DNA of 64,000 nucleotides from Leptolyngbya sp. CCY15150. Lineage in GTDB: Bacteria; Cyanobacteriota; Cyanobacteriia; RECH01. The number at the start of each line of letters is the position of its first letter. Within the stretch, counting starts at the first letter, position 1. Under the pieces are notes generated by a model, which had not been told where the DNA came from, did no database searches, and was given only the letters and a program-made list of their open reading frames with translations. The translations under genes and the position numbers were made by a program. The stretch lies in the NCBI RefSeq assembly GCF_016888135.1, contig NZ_JACSWB010000276.1:25512-89511 (forward strand), written 5' to 3'. Below are positions 45,277-54,590 of the stretch, in pieces.

Positions 45277-46464
45277 CGCACCTATTTAGAACTCTTCAGA
45301 GAACCAATCAACCCTACCCATGCCATATAGCTTGACTACTATGCCCTAAATGCGACTACTGATTCCCTAAACTCTATTCTCCTATAAAGCCCGCTTAACT
45401 TTCTACCAAAAACAAGAACCCTTGATGTAGATCAACACGCTATGAAGCGTCGTTCCGCAAAAGGCAGTCTTAAGGTAAAAACAGTCGTCGCAATCTAACA
45501 GATGACTTGTATATGAGAAGTGATGTAATGGGTGACTACAGTAGTTTCACTGAAGTTCCTTTTATCTTAGAAAGATCCATCCCAGTCTGCCATCCGGATA
45601 TATCCTGAAAACAGCTCGTCGGATTGTGGAAACTTTATACAAACTTAAGATAAAAGCAAACCTCGATTCAGGGACTAGAGTAAAGACAGTGCTGATTAAG
45701 CAAAGGTTCAACCAGCAGGAAACTGAATGGCGGCTACGGGGAACCCGATCAGCTTGAGCTGTGGCTTTCTCCGTAATCCTACTAGTGCTTTATTCAGAAT
45801 AGGAATAGTCTACCAGGACATTTTTATAAAGTTTCCGTTAGATCACGGATTAATCATTCCACATGGGTCTGCTAGGGCGCTGATTTCCTGACGTCATCTA
45901 GGGGCGATCGCGGCATTATGTATCCCTCAACACCTTATGCCCAGCGTGCTTGTCTCAAAGTCTTGGACTGAAGACCTCAACCTCCGCGCCATACTGAGGA
46001 TTCCCCTAAAGGCTACGTTTTGAAAAAGAGTGGCTTCTCTAAGATTTAACAATTATGTATCAAAATTTTACAAGTGGGTTGCCCTTCCCTAAGGAGATCT
46101 GCTGTAGAACCTCCGTGAACGAGGCGCGGTGATGCGCGATCGCCCCGCTATGCTCCGTATGCTCATCCCCGAAGGCTCGACTAAGATGCCCGACCCGATG
46201 CGGCTGAGACCTCTTCTGAAGAGTCCAAATTTCCGCTATGATGACTCCCGACCCACTCGTAGGGCCCTGGGTATGTCGGCAATCGCTCCCCCTGACGAGG
46301 CAACCTAGACCGAGCTAGTTTTCCTGAAGGCGATCGCTGGGCATATCACGATACACTCTGACCTTGCTATCTTGCCTTAGGCTAGAGACGCTAGCAGCAG
46401 CTTAAACGCGGTTGGTTCTACTTGTTGTGTACTGTTCTCGTTTACATTCTTGGATCAAATCTCT
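45277..46464. other. Long intergenic region upstream of pyruvate kinase
   Basis: About 1.2 kb without a credible gene. It contains a nested hairpin at 45735-45775, AT-rich stretches at 45330-45700 and a GC-rich leader-like part at 46100-46330 with several short inverted repeats. No known riboswitch consensus was recognised. Confidence 0.5.
45735..45775 (+). other. Nested stem-loop, possible structured RNA
   Basis: Outer stem TACGGGGAA/TTCTCCGTA (nine pairs, one G-U) and inner stem CAGC/GCTG with a TTGA loop, separated by short internal loops. No poly-T follows. It may be part of a small RNA or leader about 690 bases before pyk. Not matched to a known family. Confidence 0.3.
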
Positions 46465-48252
46465 ATGTATCTGCAACATTCTCCTCGTCGAACTAAAATC
46501 GTTGCCACTATTGGCCCTGCGACCAGTAGCCCAGAGGTGTTGCGGGACTTGATCGAGGCGGGAGCAACCACCCTCCGTCTAAATTTTTCCCACGGCACCC
46601 ATGAGGATCACAAGCGCAGCATTCGCCTGATCCGACAGGTGTCGTTTGAGCTGAACCAACCGGTGGGCATCTTGCAAGATCTCCAGGGCCCGAAAATTCG
46701 CCTAGGGCGCTTCGAAGACGGGCCGATTACCCTCAACCGGGGCGATCGCTTCACCCTCACCAGTCGTGTAGTCCCTGGCGATCGCACGATCAGCTCGGTG
46801 ACCTACGAACCCCTGGCCGATGAAGTACCGGAAGGCTCCACCATCCTCTTAGATGATGGCCGGGTGGAAATGCGCGTGGAGGAAGTAGATAAAGCCAACC
46901 GCGCCCTGCACTGCAGCGTGGTGGTGGAGGGGGTGCTCTCCAATAACAAGGGCGTCAACTTTCCGGGGGTCTACCTTTCCATCAAGGCGATGACCGATAA
47001 AGATCGAGAAGATCTGGTGTTTGGCCTCGATCAAGGGGTCGATTGGGTCGCCCTCAGCTTTGTGCGCAATCCCCAAGATATTCTGGAAATTAAGGAACTC
47101 ATTTCCAGCGCTGGTAAGCATGTACCGGTGATTGCCAAGATCGAGAAACACGAAGCCATTGAGCAAATGGAAGCCATCCTGGCCCTCTGTGATGGGGTGA
47201 TGGTGGCTCGGGGCGATTTGGGGGTGGAAGTGCCCGCGGAAGATGTCCCGATTTTACAAAAACGCTTGATTGCCGTTGCCAACCGTCAAGGGATTCCGGT
47301 GATCACCGCCACCCAAATGCTCGACAGCATGGTCAGCAGCCCCAGAGCCACGCGGGCGGAGATTTCTGACGTAGCCAACGCCATTTTGGATGGCACCGAC
47401 GCAGTGATGCTGTCCAACGAGACGGCAGTGGGCAGATATCCGGTGCAGGCAGTGCAGACCATGGCCCGCATTGCCACCCGCATTGAGCAAGATCACCCAT
47501 CGTTCCATAACGTCGATGGATTAGTAGGACAGTCGATTCCCAATGCCATCAGCCAGGCCGTGGGCGATATTGCCAAGCAGTTAAACGCTGCCGCCATTAT
47601 GACCTTGACCAAGAGCGGTGCCACGGCCCGCAACGTGTCGAAGTTTCGTCCCTATACGCCTATCTTAGCGATTACGCCGCAGGTGAGCGTTGCCCGTCAA
47701 CTGCAGTTAGTCTGGGGTGTGAAACCGCTGCTGGTGCTGGATCTATCCTCCACGGGGCAGACGTTTAATGCGGCGTTGAATGTGGCCCAGGAGAAAAATT
47801 TACTCAAGGAACAGGATTTGGTGGTGATGACGGCGGGGACGCTGCAAGGGGTCTCCGGTTCCACAGACCTGATTAAGGTAGAAGTGGTGACCTCAGTGTT
47901 AGGTCGGGGGACGGGGATTGGTCAGGGAGCTGTGAGCGGTCGGGCTCGCGTGGTGCATACCGGCATGGAAGCCGGTAGCTTTAATCCTGGCGATATTTTG
48001 GTTGCCCCCAGCACCGATGCCGACTTTGTGGAAGCGATCCGCCAAGCCGCTGGAATTGTTACCGAAGACGATAGCCTCACCTGCCATGCGGCGGTGATTG
48101 GTCTGCGGCTGGGTGTGCCGGTGATTGTCGGGGTGAAAAATGCCACCCGCTCCATCCGTGAGGGGGCCATTCTCACCCTAGATGTCCAGCGCGGCATCGT
48201 CTACTCAGGGGCGATCGCTCCTAGCCAGAATGAAGCGGCACTGCCGGTCTAA
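46465..48252 (+). CDS. pyk: Pyruvate kinase with C-terminal PEP-utilising domain
   Basis: 595 residues. Glycolytic enzyme transferring phosphate from phosphoenolpyruvate to ADP. The barrel begins RRTKIVATIGPATSS and carries LQDLQGPKIRLG, the active-site region VIAKIEKHEAIEQ, MVARGDLGVEVP and ITATQMLDSM. The allosteric domain (about 350-470) contains MTLTKSGATARNVSKFRP. An extra C-terminal domain (about 490-580) has the phosphohistidine-type motif TEDDSLTCHAAVIG, as in many cyanobacterial and Bacillus enzymes. The start is taken at ATG 46465 (MYLQHSPRRTK) rather than the TTG 15 bases upstream. It is convergent with glgA across a bidirectional hairpin. Confidence 0.96.
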   Translation: MYLQHSPRRTKIVATIGPATSSPEVLRDLIEAGATTLRLNFSHGTHEDHKRSIRLIRQVSFELNQPVGILQDLQGPKIRLGRFEDGPITLNRGDRFTLTSRVVPGDRTISSVTYEPLADEVPEGSTILLDDGRVEMRVEEVDKANRALHCSVVVEGVLSNNKGVNFPGVYLSIKAMTDKDREDLVFGLDQGVDWVALSFVRNPQDILEIKELISSAGKHVPVIAKIEKHEAIEQMEAILALCDGVMVARGDLGVEVPAEDVPILQKRLIAVANRQGIPVITATQMLDSMVSSPRATRAEISDVANAILDGTDAVMLSNETAVGRYPVQAVQTMARIATRIEQDHPSFHNVDGLVGQSIPNAISQAVGDIAKQLNAAAIMTLTKSGATARNVSKFRPYTPILAITPQVSVARQLQLVWGVKPLLVLDLSSTGQTFNAALNVAQEKNLLKEQDLVVMTAGTLQGVSGSTDLIKVEVVTSVLGRGTGIGQGAVSGRARVVHTGMEAGSFNPGDILVAPSTDADFVEAIRQAAGIVTEDDSLTCHAAVIGLRLGVPVIVGVKNATRSIREGAILTLDVQRGIVYSGAIAPSQNEAALPV

Positions 48253-48283
48253 ATCGCTTCCCAGGTTTATATCTTCATCAACT

Positions 48284-48317
48284 ATTAAGCCAGGTAGCCT
48301 AGACTGCCTGGCTTAAT
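48284..48317. terminator. Bidirectional hairpin between pyk and glgA
   Basis: 11-bp perfect stem ATTAAGCCAGG/CCTGGCTTAAT with a 12-base loop, between convergent genes. The A/T-rich stem base could serve as U-tract on both strands. Confidence 0.75.
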
Positions 48318-48348
48318 GTTAGAGAGCGTTGGTCATTGAGAGCGATCG

Positions 48349-49809
48349 CTACTCTGCTTTACTGGCCACTTTGGTCGGCGAGGGGGCAGACTCCTTGACC
48401 TCCTCCGCAACGGGCTCCACCGGCTGAGGATTGTAGGGACGTCCTAGCACCTCGTGGTAGACCCTGTCGTATTCAATAGCCGACTTATACCAGCTAAAGT
48501 CTTGGCTCATGCCGCGCTGCTGCAGGGTTTTCCATTCACGCTTGTAGCGGAAGCCCTCCCAAGCCCGTACCAAACAGGTATAGAGATCGAGCGGCTCATA
48601 GCGATCGAAGCAGTAGCCAGTCCCTTCCTCAGCGGTGGGATCGTGGTGGATGACCGTGTCTACCAAGCCCCCCGTACGCCGCACAATGGGCACCGACCCA
48701 TAGCGCAGGGCCAGAAGCTGGCTGATGCCGCAGGGCTCAAACCGCGACGGCATTAGGAAGGCATCGGTACCCGCATAGATGCGCCGGGCTAGGGAATCGT
48801 TGTAGAGCATGTAGGCCGCGACCCGTCCTGAATAGCGGGAGGCAATTTGCCAGAGTTGGGTTTCATAGTAGCGATCGCCCGTGCCCAAGACCACCAGTTG
48901 CACATCGGTGTAGGACATAAAGCGATCGAGCACCTGCAGCAGCAGATCGATACCCTTTTGTTCCACTAATCGTGTCACCATCCCCAGCAGCATGGCCTGG
49001 GAGTTGACCTCTAGGCCCACTTCCTCCTGCAGAGAAATTTTATTCACAGAGCGCTGATCTAGCGTCTCAGCAGAAAACTCCTGGGTAATCCGGCGATCGT
49101 GGGCCGGATCATATAAGTCAGTATCGATCCCGTTGAGAATACCGACTAACTTATTGTCAATAAACGACAGCAGCCCCTCAAGGGTTTCCCCATAGGCTGG
49201 AGTTTTAATTTGATCGGCATAGGTGGGCGACACGGTGGTCACCTTATTGGCAAACTGCACCGCCGCCGCCACCGTGTTGTGCCCCTGCATATACCAAGGA
49301 CACCAAGTCATTTGCTCCAGCCGCCAGCGCCAGGGGCCCTGATAGGCCAGGTTATGGATCGTGAACACCGTTTGAATATCCGGTGATTCATGCATCCAGA
49401 CGGGAATCATCCCCGTATGCCAATCGTGGCAGTGAATAATATCCGGCTTCCAATAGTTCCAAGCAAACTCAGCGGCTCCATTGGAAAAGAGCGTGAACCG
49501 CCAATCTTCATCGTCTCCAGCATAGATACGGCGTGGCCAAAACGACGGATGCCCAAACAGGTAGAGGGGCACATCCGTTCCTGGCAGCAGTCCTTCATAC
49601 ACCTCAAAGGACTGAAACATGGCTTCACCCTGCCAGATGGGTTCTTTGGGAACCTCTGTCTTGTCTGCCACAAACCCGTAGTACGGCATGAACACACGTA
49701 CATCATGACCCATCTTGCGCAGCACCTTGGGTAATGCGCCCACTACATCTCCCATGCCGCCGACTTTCGCGATCGGTGCAGCTTCGGCTGCCACAAACAA
49801 AATTCGCAT
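48349..49809 (-). CDS. glgA: Glycogen synthase (ADP-glucose type)
   Basis: 486-residue GT5 glycosyltransferase extending alpha-1,4-glucan from ADP-glucose. The N-terminal ADP-glucose site [13 protein letters not shown] (about 15-27), [32 protein letters not shown] and the C-terminal [34 protein letters not shown] are all present. The KVGGMGDV form marks one of the two cyanobacterial GlgA classes (GlgA1-like). A poorly conserved Glu/Pro/Ser-rich tail of about 25 residues ends the protein. It faces pyruvate kinase, so storage and breakdown enzymes for glucose units lie together but are transcribed separately. Confidence 0.96.
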   Translation of the reverse strand: MRILFVAAEAAPIAKVGGMGDVVGALPKVLRKMGHDVRVFMPYYGFVADKTEVPKEPIWQGEAMFQSFEVYEGLLPGTDVPLYLFGHPSFWPRRIYAGDDEDWRFTLFSNGAAEFAWNYWKPDIIHCHDWHTGMIPVWMHESPDIQTVFTIHNLAYQGPWRWRLEQMTWCPWYMQGHNTVAAAVQFANKVTTVSPTYADQIKTPAYGETLEGLLSFIDNKLVGILNGIDTDLYDPAHDRRITQEFSAETLDQRSVNKISLQEEVGLEVNSQAMLLGMVTRLVEQKGIDLLLQVLDRFMSYTDVQLVVLGTGDRYYETQLWQIASRYSGRVAAYMLYNDSLARRIYAGTDAFLMPSRFEPCGISQLLALRYGSVPIVRRTGGLVDTVIHHDPTAEEGTGYCFDRYEPLDLYTCLVRAWEGFRYKREWKTLQQRGMSQDFSWYKSAIEYDRVYHEVLGRPYNPQPVEPVAEEVKESAPSPTKVASKAE

Positions 49810-49990
49810 CGTGTATCGAGGTTCCTTGAGATATACCGTTAGTGATCAAGTCTAGTGGGCTGTGGGCGCTGTGCATAGTCGCGATCGCAATTCTGTTGAG
49901 AATGCCGCTGGATGCTGTTCCGGTGTTGTGATCCCACTTATAGCAAGGGCTAGGCATCACCTCAAGCGATCGCTCTAAACGACCGAACCC

Positions 49991-50596
49991 CTAGCTTGCT
50001 AACGCGCCATAGACATCATAATCACCCATCCATACCGCCGCGAGCAGCCGCATTCCCCGTTCACTCAAGACCACTTCCGCAGGCAGACATTGCGCATCCC
50101 TAACGCTGCCGCCCGCCGCCAGAATGACATCCTGCATCCACAGACCACAGGGCTCGGGATGGCTCTCATGCCACAGCACATAGTCCAACCGGGCACGGGA
50201 AGCAGCGTCTAAGCGAGCATGGAGCAAGTCATAGAGCGACAGGTGGGTGCGTTGTTCCACCCCACCAAGCACCTGACGCATATACCAAGCTGCTTGGCGC
50301 AGGGGCAGAGCATTGAGACGATGGTGCAGACAGTCCAGCAACCGGGGCACGAAGTCGATACCCAAGTGATCATGCAGGACAGCGATCGCTTGGTCGTGGT
50401 CTACAACGGAAATGGGGCTCAAATCCGCATCCCAATCAACATCTGGATAAACTTGCTTCAGCAACTGATAGGCGCGATCGCTCAAACTCCATTGCCCCGT
50501 AGACGTATCAACACTAAAGTCTTCTCCGGGAGTGGCACCAATAGCCACTAGAATCTGGAATAGCTCAACGGCTTGCTGCGAAGAAATTGGATGCAT
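49991..50596 (-). CDS. Conserved hypothetical protein (201 aa)
   Basis: Soluble protein from ATG 50596 (the in-frame TTG at 50617 is less likely). It is mainly helical, with HPISSQQAVELFQILVAIG at the start, LLDCLHHRLNALPLRQAAWYMRQVLGGVEQ in the middle and a C-terminal LSERGMRLLAAVWMGDYDVYGAL. No catalytic motif or membrane segment. It is divergent from the PfkB kinase gene across about 170 bases. Family not recognised. Confidence 0.75.
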   Translation of the reverse strand: MHPISSQQAVELFQILVAIGATPGEDFSVDTSTGQWSLSDRAYQLLKQVYPDVDWDADLSPISVVDHDQAIAVLHDHLGIDFVPRLLDCLHHRLNALPLRQAAWYMRQVLGGVEQRTHLSLYDLLHARLDAASRARLDYVLWHESHPEPCGLWMQDVILAAGGSVRDAQCLPAEVVLSERGMRLLAAVWMGDYDVYGALAS

Positions 50597-50763
50597 AAAA
50601 GCCCTGTCAGTTATCAATATCTCAACAAAACTTAATACGAGGAATCTACTTTAACGGTATCGGCTTCCCAATCATTCCGTTGTATGCTGTGTGACGGTTT
50701 GATTATCCCTAGGGCAGTGTTCCCCGCTAGCCCCTGCTTTCCCTCAACGGAGTTCAAGAGTCC

Positions 50764-51792
50764 ATGCCCTTCACGTCTGACTTTAAGACCCAGCTCATCT
50801 CTGCCAGCGATCGCCTCTTTTCCTTGCTCGATCGCTTTCAGCAGGTACGCGCCTTGGTGGTGGGCGATTTGACCGTGGATGAGTTTGTCACCGGCCAGGT
50901 CGAACGGCTGTCGCGGGAAGCACCGGTTCTGATTTTACGCCATGAGAGTACGCGTCAGGTGCCGGGCGGCGGGGCCAACGCCGTCTATAACCTAGCAGCC
51001 CTGGGCGGCCAGGTGAAAGCAGTGGGGCTGGTGGGCAAGGACGCGCAAGGGCAGGCACTCCGGCAGATTTTTGAGGCCGCCCAGATCGATACGACGGGGA
51101 TTTTAGTGGATGGCGATCGCCCCACGGTAACCAAAACTCGCATTTCGGGCCATGCCCGGCAGTCGGTGACCCAGCAAATTGTCCGCGTTGATCGTAAATC
51201 CGACGCCTTGCCCCCAGTGGATCTTCAGCACCAGCTCGCCGACTACATTCGCCAGCAGCTTGACCAAGTAGACGTGGTGGTCTGCTCCGACTATGGCGAC
51301 GGCACCCTCACCGCGCCGGTGATTCAGGCGGCCTTGGAGCATCGATTAAGCGTTGTAGATACCCAGGTTGATCTCCATCGCTACCCAGGAGCCACCATTT
51401 TTACCCCCAACTTGCCCGAAGCTGAACAGGCAGCCGGGTATGCGATCGCCACCCCTGAACGCCTCCAGCAAGCCGGTCAAGATCTGCTGCAGGTTACCCA
51501 GGCTCAGTACATGCTGATCACCCGAGGCGAAGAGGGCATGAGCCTCTTTGCCCCCAAGGGTGCCGAGCAAACCATCCCGGCCTTCAACCGCACCGATGTA
51601 TTTGATGTAACGGGGGCAGGTGATACCGTAGCGGCAGCCCTGGCCCTAGCCCTAGCCCTAGGGGCAACCCCCTGGGAAGGCGCTTTGCTGGGCAATCTAG
51701 CCGCAAGCATCGTCGTCCGCCAATTTGGCACCGCCACCACCACCACCGATGAGTTACGGGTGGCATTGCACGATCTATTGACCGCGCTCTAG
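50764..51792 (+). CDS. PfkB-family carbohydrate kinase (heptose-7-phosphate kinase-like)
   Basis: 342 residues. Ribokinase fold: LVVGDLTVDEFVTGQVERLSREAPVLI at the start, PGGGANAVYNLAALGG, and the C-terminal signature DVTGAGDTVAAALALAL with the catalytic Asp. The order and spacing resemble the kinase half of HldE (D-glycero-beta-D-manno-heptose-7-phosphate kinase, LPS core synthesis), but the nucleotidyltransferase half is absent. The exact sugar is uncertain. A TA-rich region and GGAG twelve bases upstream precede the ATG. Confidence 0.88.
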   Translation: MPFTSDFKTQLISASDRLFSLLDRFQQVRALVVGDLTVDEFVTGQVERLSREAPVLILRHESTRQVPGGGANAVYNLAALGGQVKAVGLVGKDAQGQALRQIFEAAQIDTTGILVDGDRPTVTKTRISGHARQSVTQQIVRVDRKSDALPPVDLQHQLADYIRQQLDQVDVVVCSDYGDGTLTAPVIQAALEHRLSVVDTQVDLHRYPGATIFTPNLPEAEQAAGYAIATPERLQQAGQDLLQVTQAQYMLITRGEEGMSLFAPKGAEQTIPAFNRTDVFDVTGAGDTVAAALALALALGATPWEGALLGNLAASIVVRQFGTATTTTDELRVALHDLLTAL

Positions 51793-51848
51793 GTCTAGCC
51801 ATCTGGATTCCAGCCGTGGATTTTCATCCCCTCTCCCTCTCTCAATGT

Positions 51849-51878
51849 GTGCGCCATTGGTGCGCCATTGGTGCGCCA
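51849..51878. repeat. 11-bp tandem repeat (about 2.7 units)
   Basis: Unit GTGCGCCATTG repeated twice exactly, then partially. Confidence 0.8.
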
Positions 51879-52324
51879 GAAGAGCCCTATGTTTCGTCAA
51901 AGTTTCAAGATTCAGACCTCAGATTCGCGGCAAGATCAGGGCATACTGGATAGCAGACACTAAGACCGTCAGGCATGATTGCCCTAGATTGCCATTGATC
52001 TAAGAACCTGTTCTCGATCGCAGATCACCAGCGACTTGAAACGATGAGGTGAAATAGATGAAAGATGTGCTGTGGCATGGATACACCTACCCTCACCTCG
52101 GATCGATAAGGCGATCGCTCGGCAACTGTCGGCTAAGCTATGACCAGTGCGATTCCATGGGCCAACGATGGACATGGGGTCAGATGATCTGGGGCTAGAC
52201 ACCAGTTGAACCGCCTATTGATCGGGGCGATCGCTTGAAACCCAAGACTCAACTTGTATCTAGCGCCTCCATCATCCACCAACCGCAGGGAGGACACGCC
52301 GTATAGAACATCATGGGAGCGTAC

Positions 52325-52411
52325 TGGTAGGTCAACACCCTATCAACCACCCAGGTCATCCCATGAGCTTGTCCATAGATAGCTGTTCTGGGTGATCCTG
52401 ACACCCTACCA
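52325..52411 (+). promoter_or_regulatory. Structured 5' leader of the BFN gene (candidate RNA element)
   Basis: Outer stem TGGTAGG (52325-52331) with CCTACCA (52405-52411) and inner stem CACCCAG (52348-52354) with CTGGGTG (52388-52394), nested. The first arm can also pair locally with CCTATCA (about 52339-52345, one G-U), giving a mutually exclusive fold. It ends about 60 bases before the start codon. Function unproven. Confidence 0.35.
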
Positions 52412-52471
52412 AGCATCTGTATTTTGAAGGTCTGTTCACACGTTGCCCAACGGAGTCTGGAGGCTATATCA

Positions 52472-52975
52472 ATGCTGGAAATGAAGGTTGCTGGAATTGC
52501 CTTGGATGCAGCGACTCGCAGCCCTATTGTTCTCCTACGAGATACAACGGATCGTCGTCAGTTACCCATTTACATTGGGCAAGATCAGGCGCGGGCGATT
52601 ATCAATGCGCTGGAAAACCAAACTCCGCCCCGTCCCCTCACCCATGACTTGATGGTCAATATGCTCGATGAATGGAACCTGACCCTCGAACGGGTGGTGA
52701 TCCATTCCCTGCAAGACAATACCTTCTACGCCATTCTCACGGTGCGGCAGGGGGAGGTGAAAAAGGAAATTGACGCTCGTCCTAGTGATGCGATCGCCAT
52801 TGCCCTACGCACCAATAGCCCCATCTGGGTGATGGAAGAAGTGATCGCCGACGCTTCGATTCCCGTCGATCGCGATGCCGATGAAGCAGAACGTCAAGCT
52901 TTCCGCGATTTTCTCGAAAATCTGAGCCCCCACGATTTCAAACAACGGGGGCGATCGAGCAGCAGCGAAGCCTAG
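52472..52975 (+). CDS. Bifunctional nuclease (BFN) domain protein, DUF151
   Basis: 167 residues from ATG 52472, preceded by GGAGG nine bases upstream; the longer frame from 52424 is not favoured. The BFN domain fills most of the protein: MKVAGIALDAATRSPIVLL, LPIYIGQDQARAIINALEN, RPLTHDLMVNMLDEW and RPSDAIAIALRTNSPIWVMEEV. Plant members have DNase/RNase activity; in cyanobacteria the role is unknown. The C-terminus is acidic then Ser-rich. Translation may be influenced by the structured leader upstream. Confidence 0.92.
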   Translation: MLEMKVAGIALDAATRSPIVLLRDTTDRRQLPIYIGQDQARAIINALENQTPPRPLTHDLMVNMLDEWNLTLERVVIHSLQDNTFYAILTVRQGEVKKEIDARPSDAIAIALRTNSPIWVMEEVIADASIPVDRDADEAERQAFRDFLENLSPHDFKQRGRSSSSEA

Positions 52976-53110
52976 CCTGACCAAGTCGCTCTGTGCATGG
53001 GACTGGATACATGGAACTCAATGCATGGGATCTAGTTGACTGACAAATCTCGAAGACCCTCACCCCCAACCCCTCTCCCAGGACGGTAGAGGGGCTTTGA
53101 AAGCACCGTT

Positions 53111-53173
53111 GCAGACTCAGTAACGTCGCGGGCTGACAAGCCAAATCGCAGATTCAGTAACGTCGCGGGCTGA
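53111..53173. repeat. 26-bp direct repeat pair
   Basis: A 26-bp sequence (core TCAGTAACGTCGCGGGCTGA) occurs at 53111-53136 and 53148-53173 with one mismatch. Just upstream is a CCCTCACCCCCAACCCCTC tract like those in dispersed cyanobacterial repeats, including the MITE above. Confidence 0.8.
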
Positions 53174-53234
53174 GCGCAGTCGTTCGTTAAACGTCTCCCG
53201 AGGGAGAAAGTCCACCCATCCCCGATCTACCCCC

Positions 53235-54356
53235 ATGCGCTACCGCCGCTTTGGCCACACCGAGCTTCAGCTTTCCACCTTTACCCTCGGGATGATGCGC
53301 TGCCTTGCCTCCCCAGATATCGCCGTGGAGACGGTGCAGCAAGCCGTTGCTTTGGGGATCAACCATATTGAAACCGCGCGGGGCTATGGGCAAAGCGAGG
53401 CCTATTTGGGGCAAGCTCTGGCTCATCTAGAGCGATCGCACCTATACATCACCTCCAAAGCGCCTCCCACCCCGGATGCCGACAGTTTGGCCCGCAGCAT
53501 CGACATGACCTTGGCGACCCTAGGCGTGGATTACCTCGATGGTTTTGCCCTTCACGGCATTAACACCCCCGACCATCTCGCTTGGGTGCAGGACAGGCAG
53601 GGCTGTATGGCGGCGGTGAGGCGGGCGGTAGACGATGGCCGTATTCGCCACGTGGGCTTTTCGACCCATGGCTCGTTAGATTTGATTCAACAGGCGATCG
53701 CCACCGATCAATTCGCCTTTGTCAACCTGCACTACAACCTCTTTTTCCAGCGCAATGAGCCCGCGATCGCCCTGGCTCACCAGAAAGACATGGGTGTGTT
53801 CATCATTTCTCCCGCCGATAAAGGCGGCATGTTGTTTACGCCCCCAGAACGGCTCAGCCAGCTTTGCGCGCCCCTCTCGCCGCTGCATCTCAACTACCGC
53901 TTTCTGCTCAGCGATCGCCGCATTACCACCCTCAGCCTAGGAGCTGCCCATTCTGGTGAACTAGCGCTCCCCTTGGCGATCGCTGACCACGATGGCCCCC
54001 TCACGCCTCAGGAACAGGCCATTCTCAAAGGTCTAGACGACCAGGCCGATCAAACCCTGGGGAGCGATCGCTGCCGTCAATGCTACGCCTGTCTACCCTG
54101 CCCCGAAGCCATCCACATTCCCGAAGTGCTGCGGTTGCGCAACCTAGCGATCGCCTACGATATGACCGCCTATGGGCACTATCGCTACCGCATGTTTGAA
54201 AACGCGGGGCATTGGTTTCCTGGACGGAAAGCGATCGCCTGCACCGACTGCGGCGATTGCCTACCCCGTTGTCCCGAACAGCTTGATATTCCCCACCTGC
54301 TGCGGGATGCTCACCAGCGGTTGAATGGCCCTAACCGCCGCCGCTTGTGGGACTAA
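53235..54356 (+). CDS. Aldo/keto reductase with C-terminal iron-sulfur cysteine motifs
   Basis: 373 residues. The AKR barrel (about 1-265) has the tetrad region IETARGYGQSEAYLG (Tyr present; the usual Asp is Glu), Lys in YITSKAPP and His in FALHGIN. The C-terminal extension carries two cysteine clusters, CRQCYACLPCP and CTDCGDCLPRCP, the second of standard ferredoxin [4Fe-4S] form and the first a CX2CX2CX2CP variant. Such AKRs are redox enzymes in which electron transfer replaces or supplements NADPH. Substrate unknown. No operon partner. Confidence 0.9.
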   Translation: MRYRRFGHTELQLSTFTLGMMRCLASPDIAVETVQQAVALGINHIETARGYGQSEAYLGQALAHLERSHLYITSKAPPTPDADSLARSIDMTLATLGVDYLDGFALHGINTPDHLAWVQDRQGCMAAVRRAVDDGRIRHVGFSTHGSLDLIQQAIATDQFAFVNLHYNLFFQRNEPAIALAHQKDMGVFIISPADKGGMLFTPPERLSQLCAPLSPLHLNYRFLLSDRRITTLSLGAAHSGELALPLAIADHDGPLTPQEQAILKGLDDQADQTLGSDRCRQCYACLPCPEAIHIPEVLRLRNLAIAYDMTAYGHYRYRMFENAGHWFPGRKAIACTDCGDCLPRCPEQLDIPHLLRDAHQRLNGPNRRRLWD

Positions 54357-54590
54357 GCGTTACCATAAGTCCAGTGATCTAGGTACCGTCATGCCACCGC
54401 TCTACCATCCTGCTCCAGGCAGAACTCAATGGGTTGCCTAGAAGGTGCGCATAGTAAGCAACAAGGCTATTCAGGTCATGCCCTAGGGGGGCATGTTATC
54501 GTAAAGGGCAAGGGTTAGAGTCGTGTCCCTGTGGCGATCGCGCCCTATCCCTAAATTTTGACCCACACCATTCATGAAGAGGTGCAAACT

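Larger units (their letters stand above)
51793..52471. other. Intergenic region with tandem repeat and structured leader
   Basis: No credible gene; a 72-codon minus-strand frame at 51984-52202 has no features. Contains an 11-bp tandem repeat at 51849-51878 and a nested-stem leader at 52325-52411 before the BFN gene. Confidence 0.5.

Noticed and set aside
46100..46330. TPP-like motif (GGCTGAGA) in the pyk leader
   Set aside because: The second half of the TPP consensus is absent.
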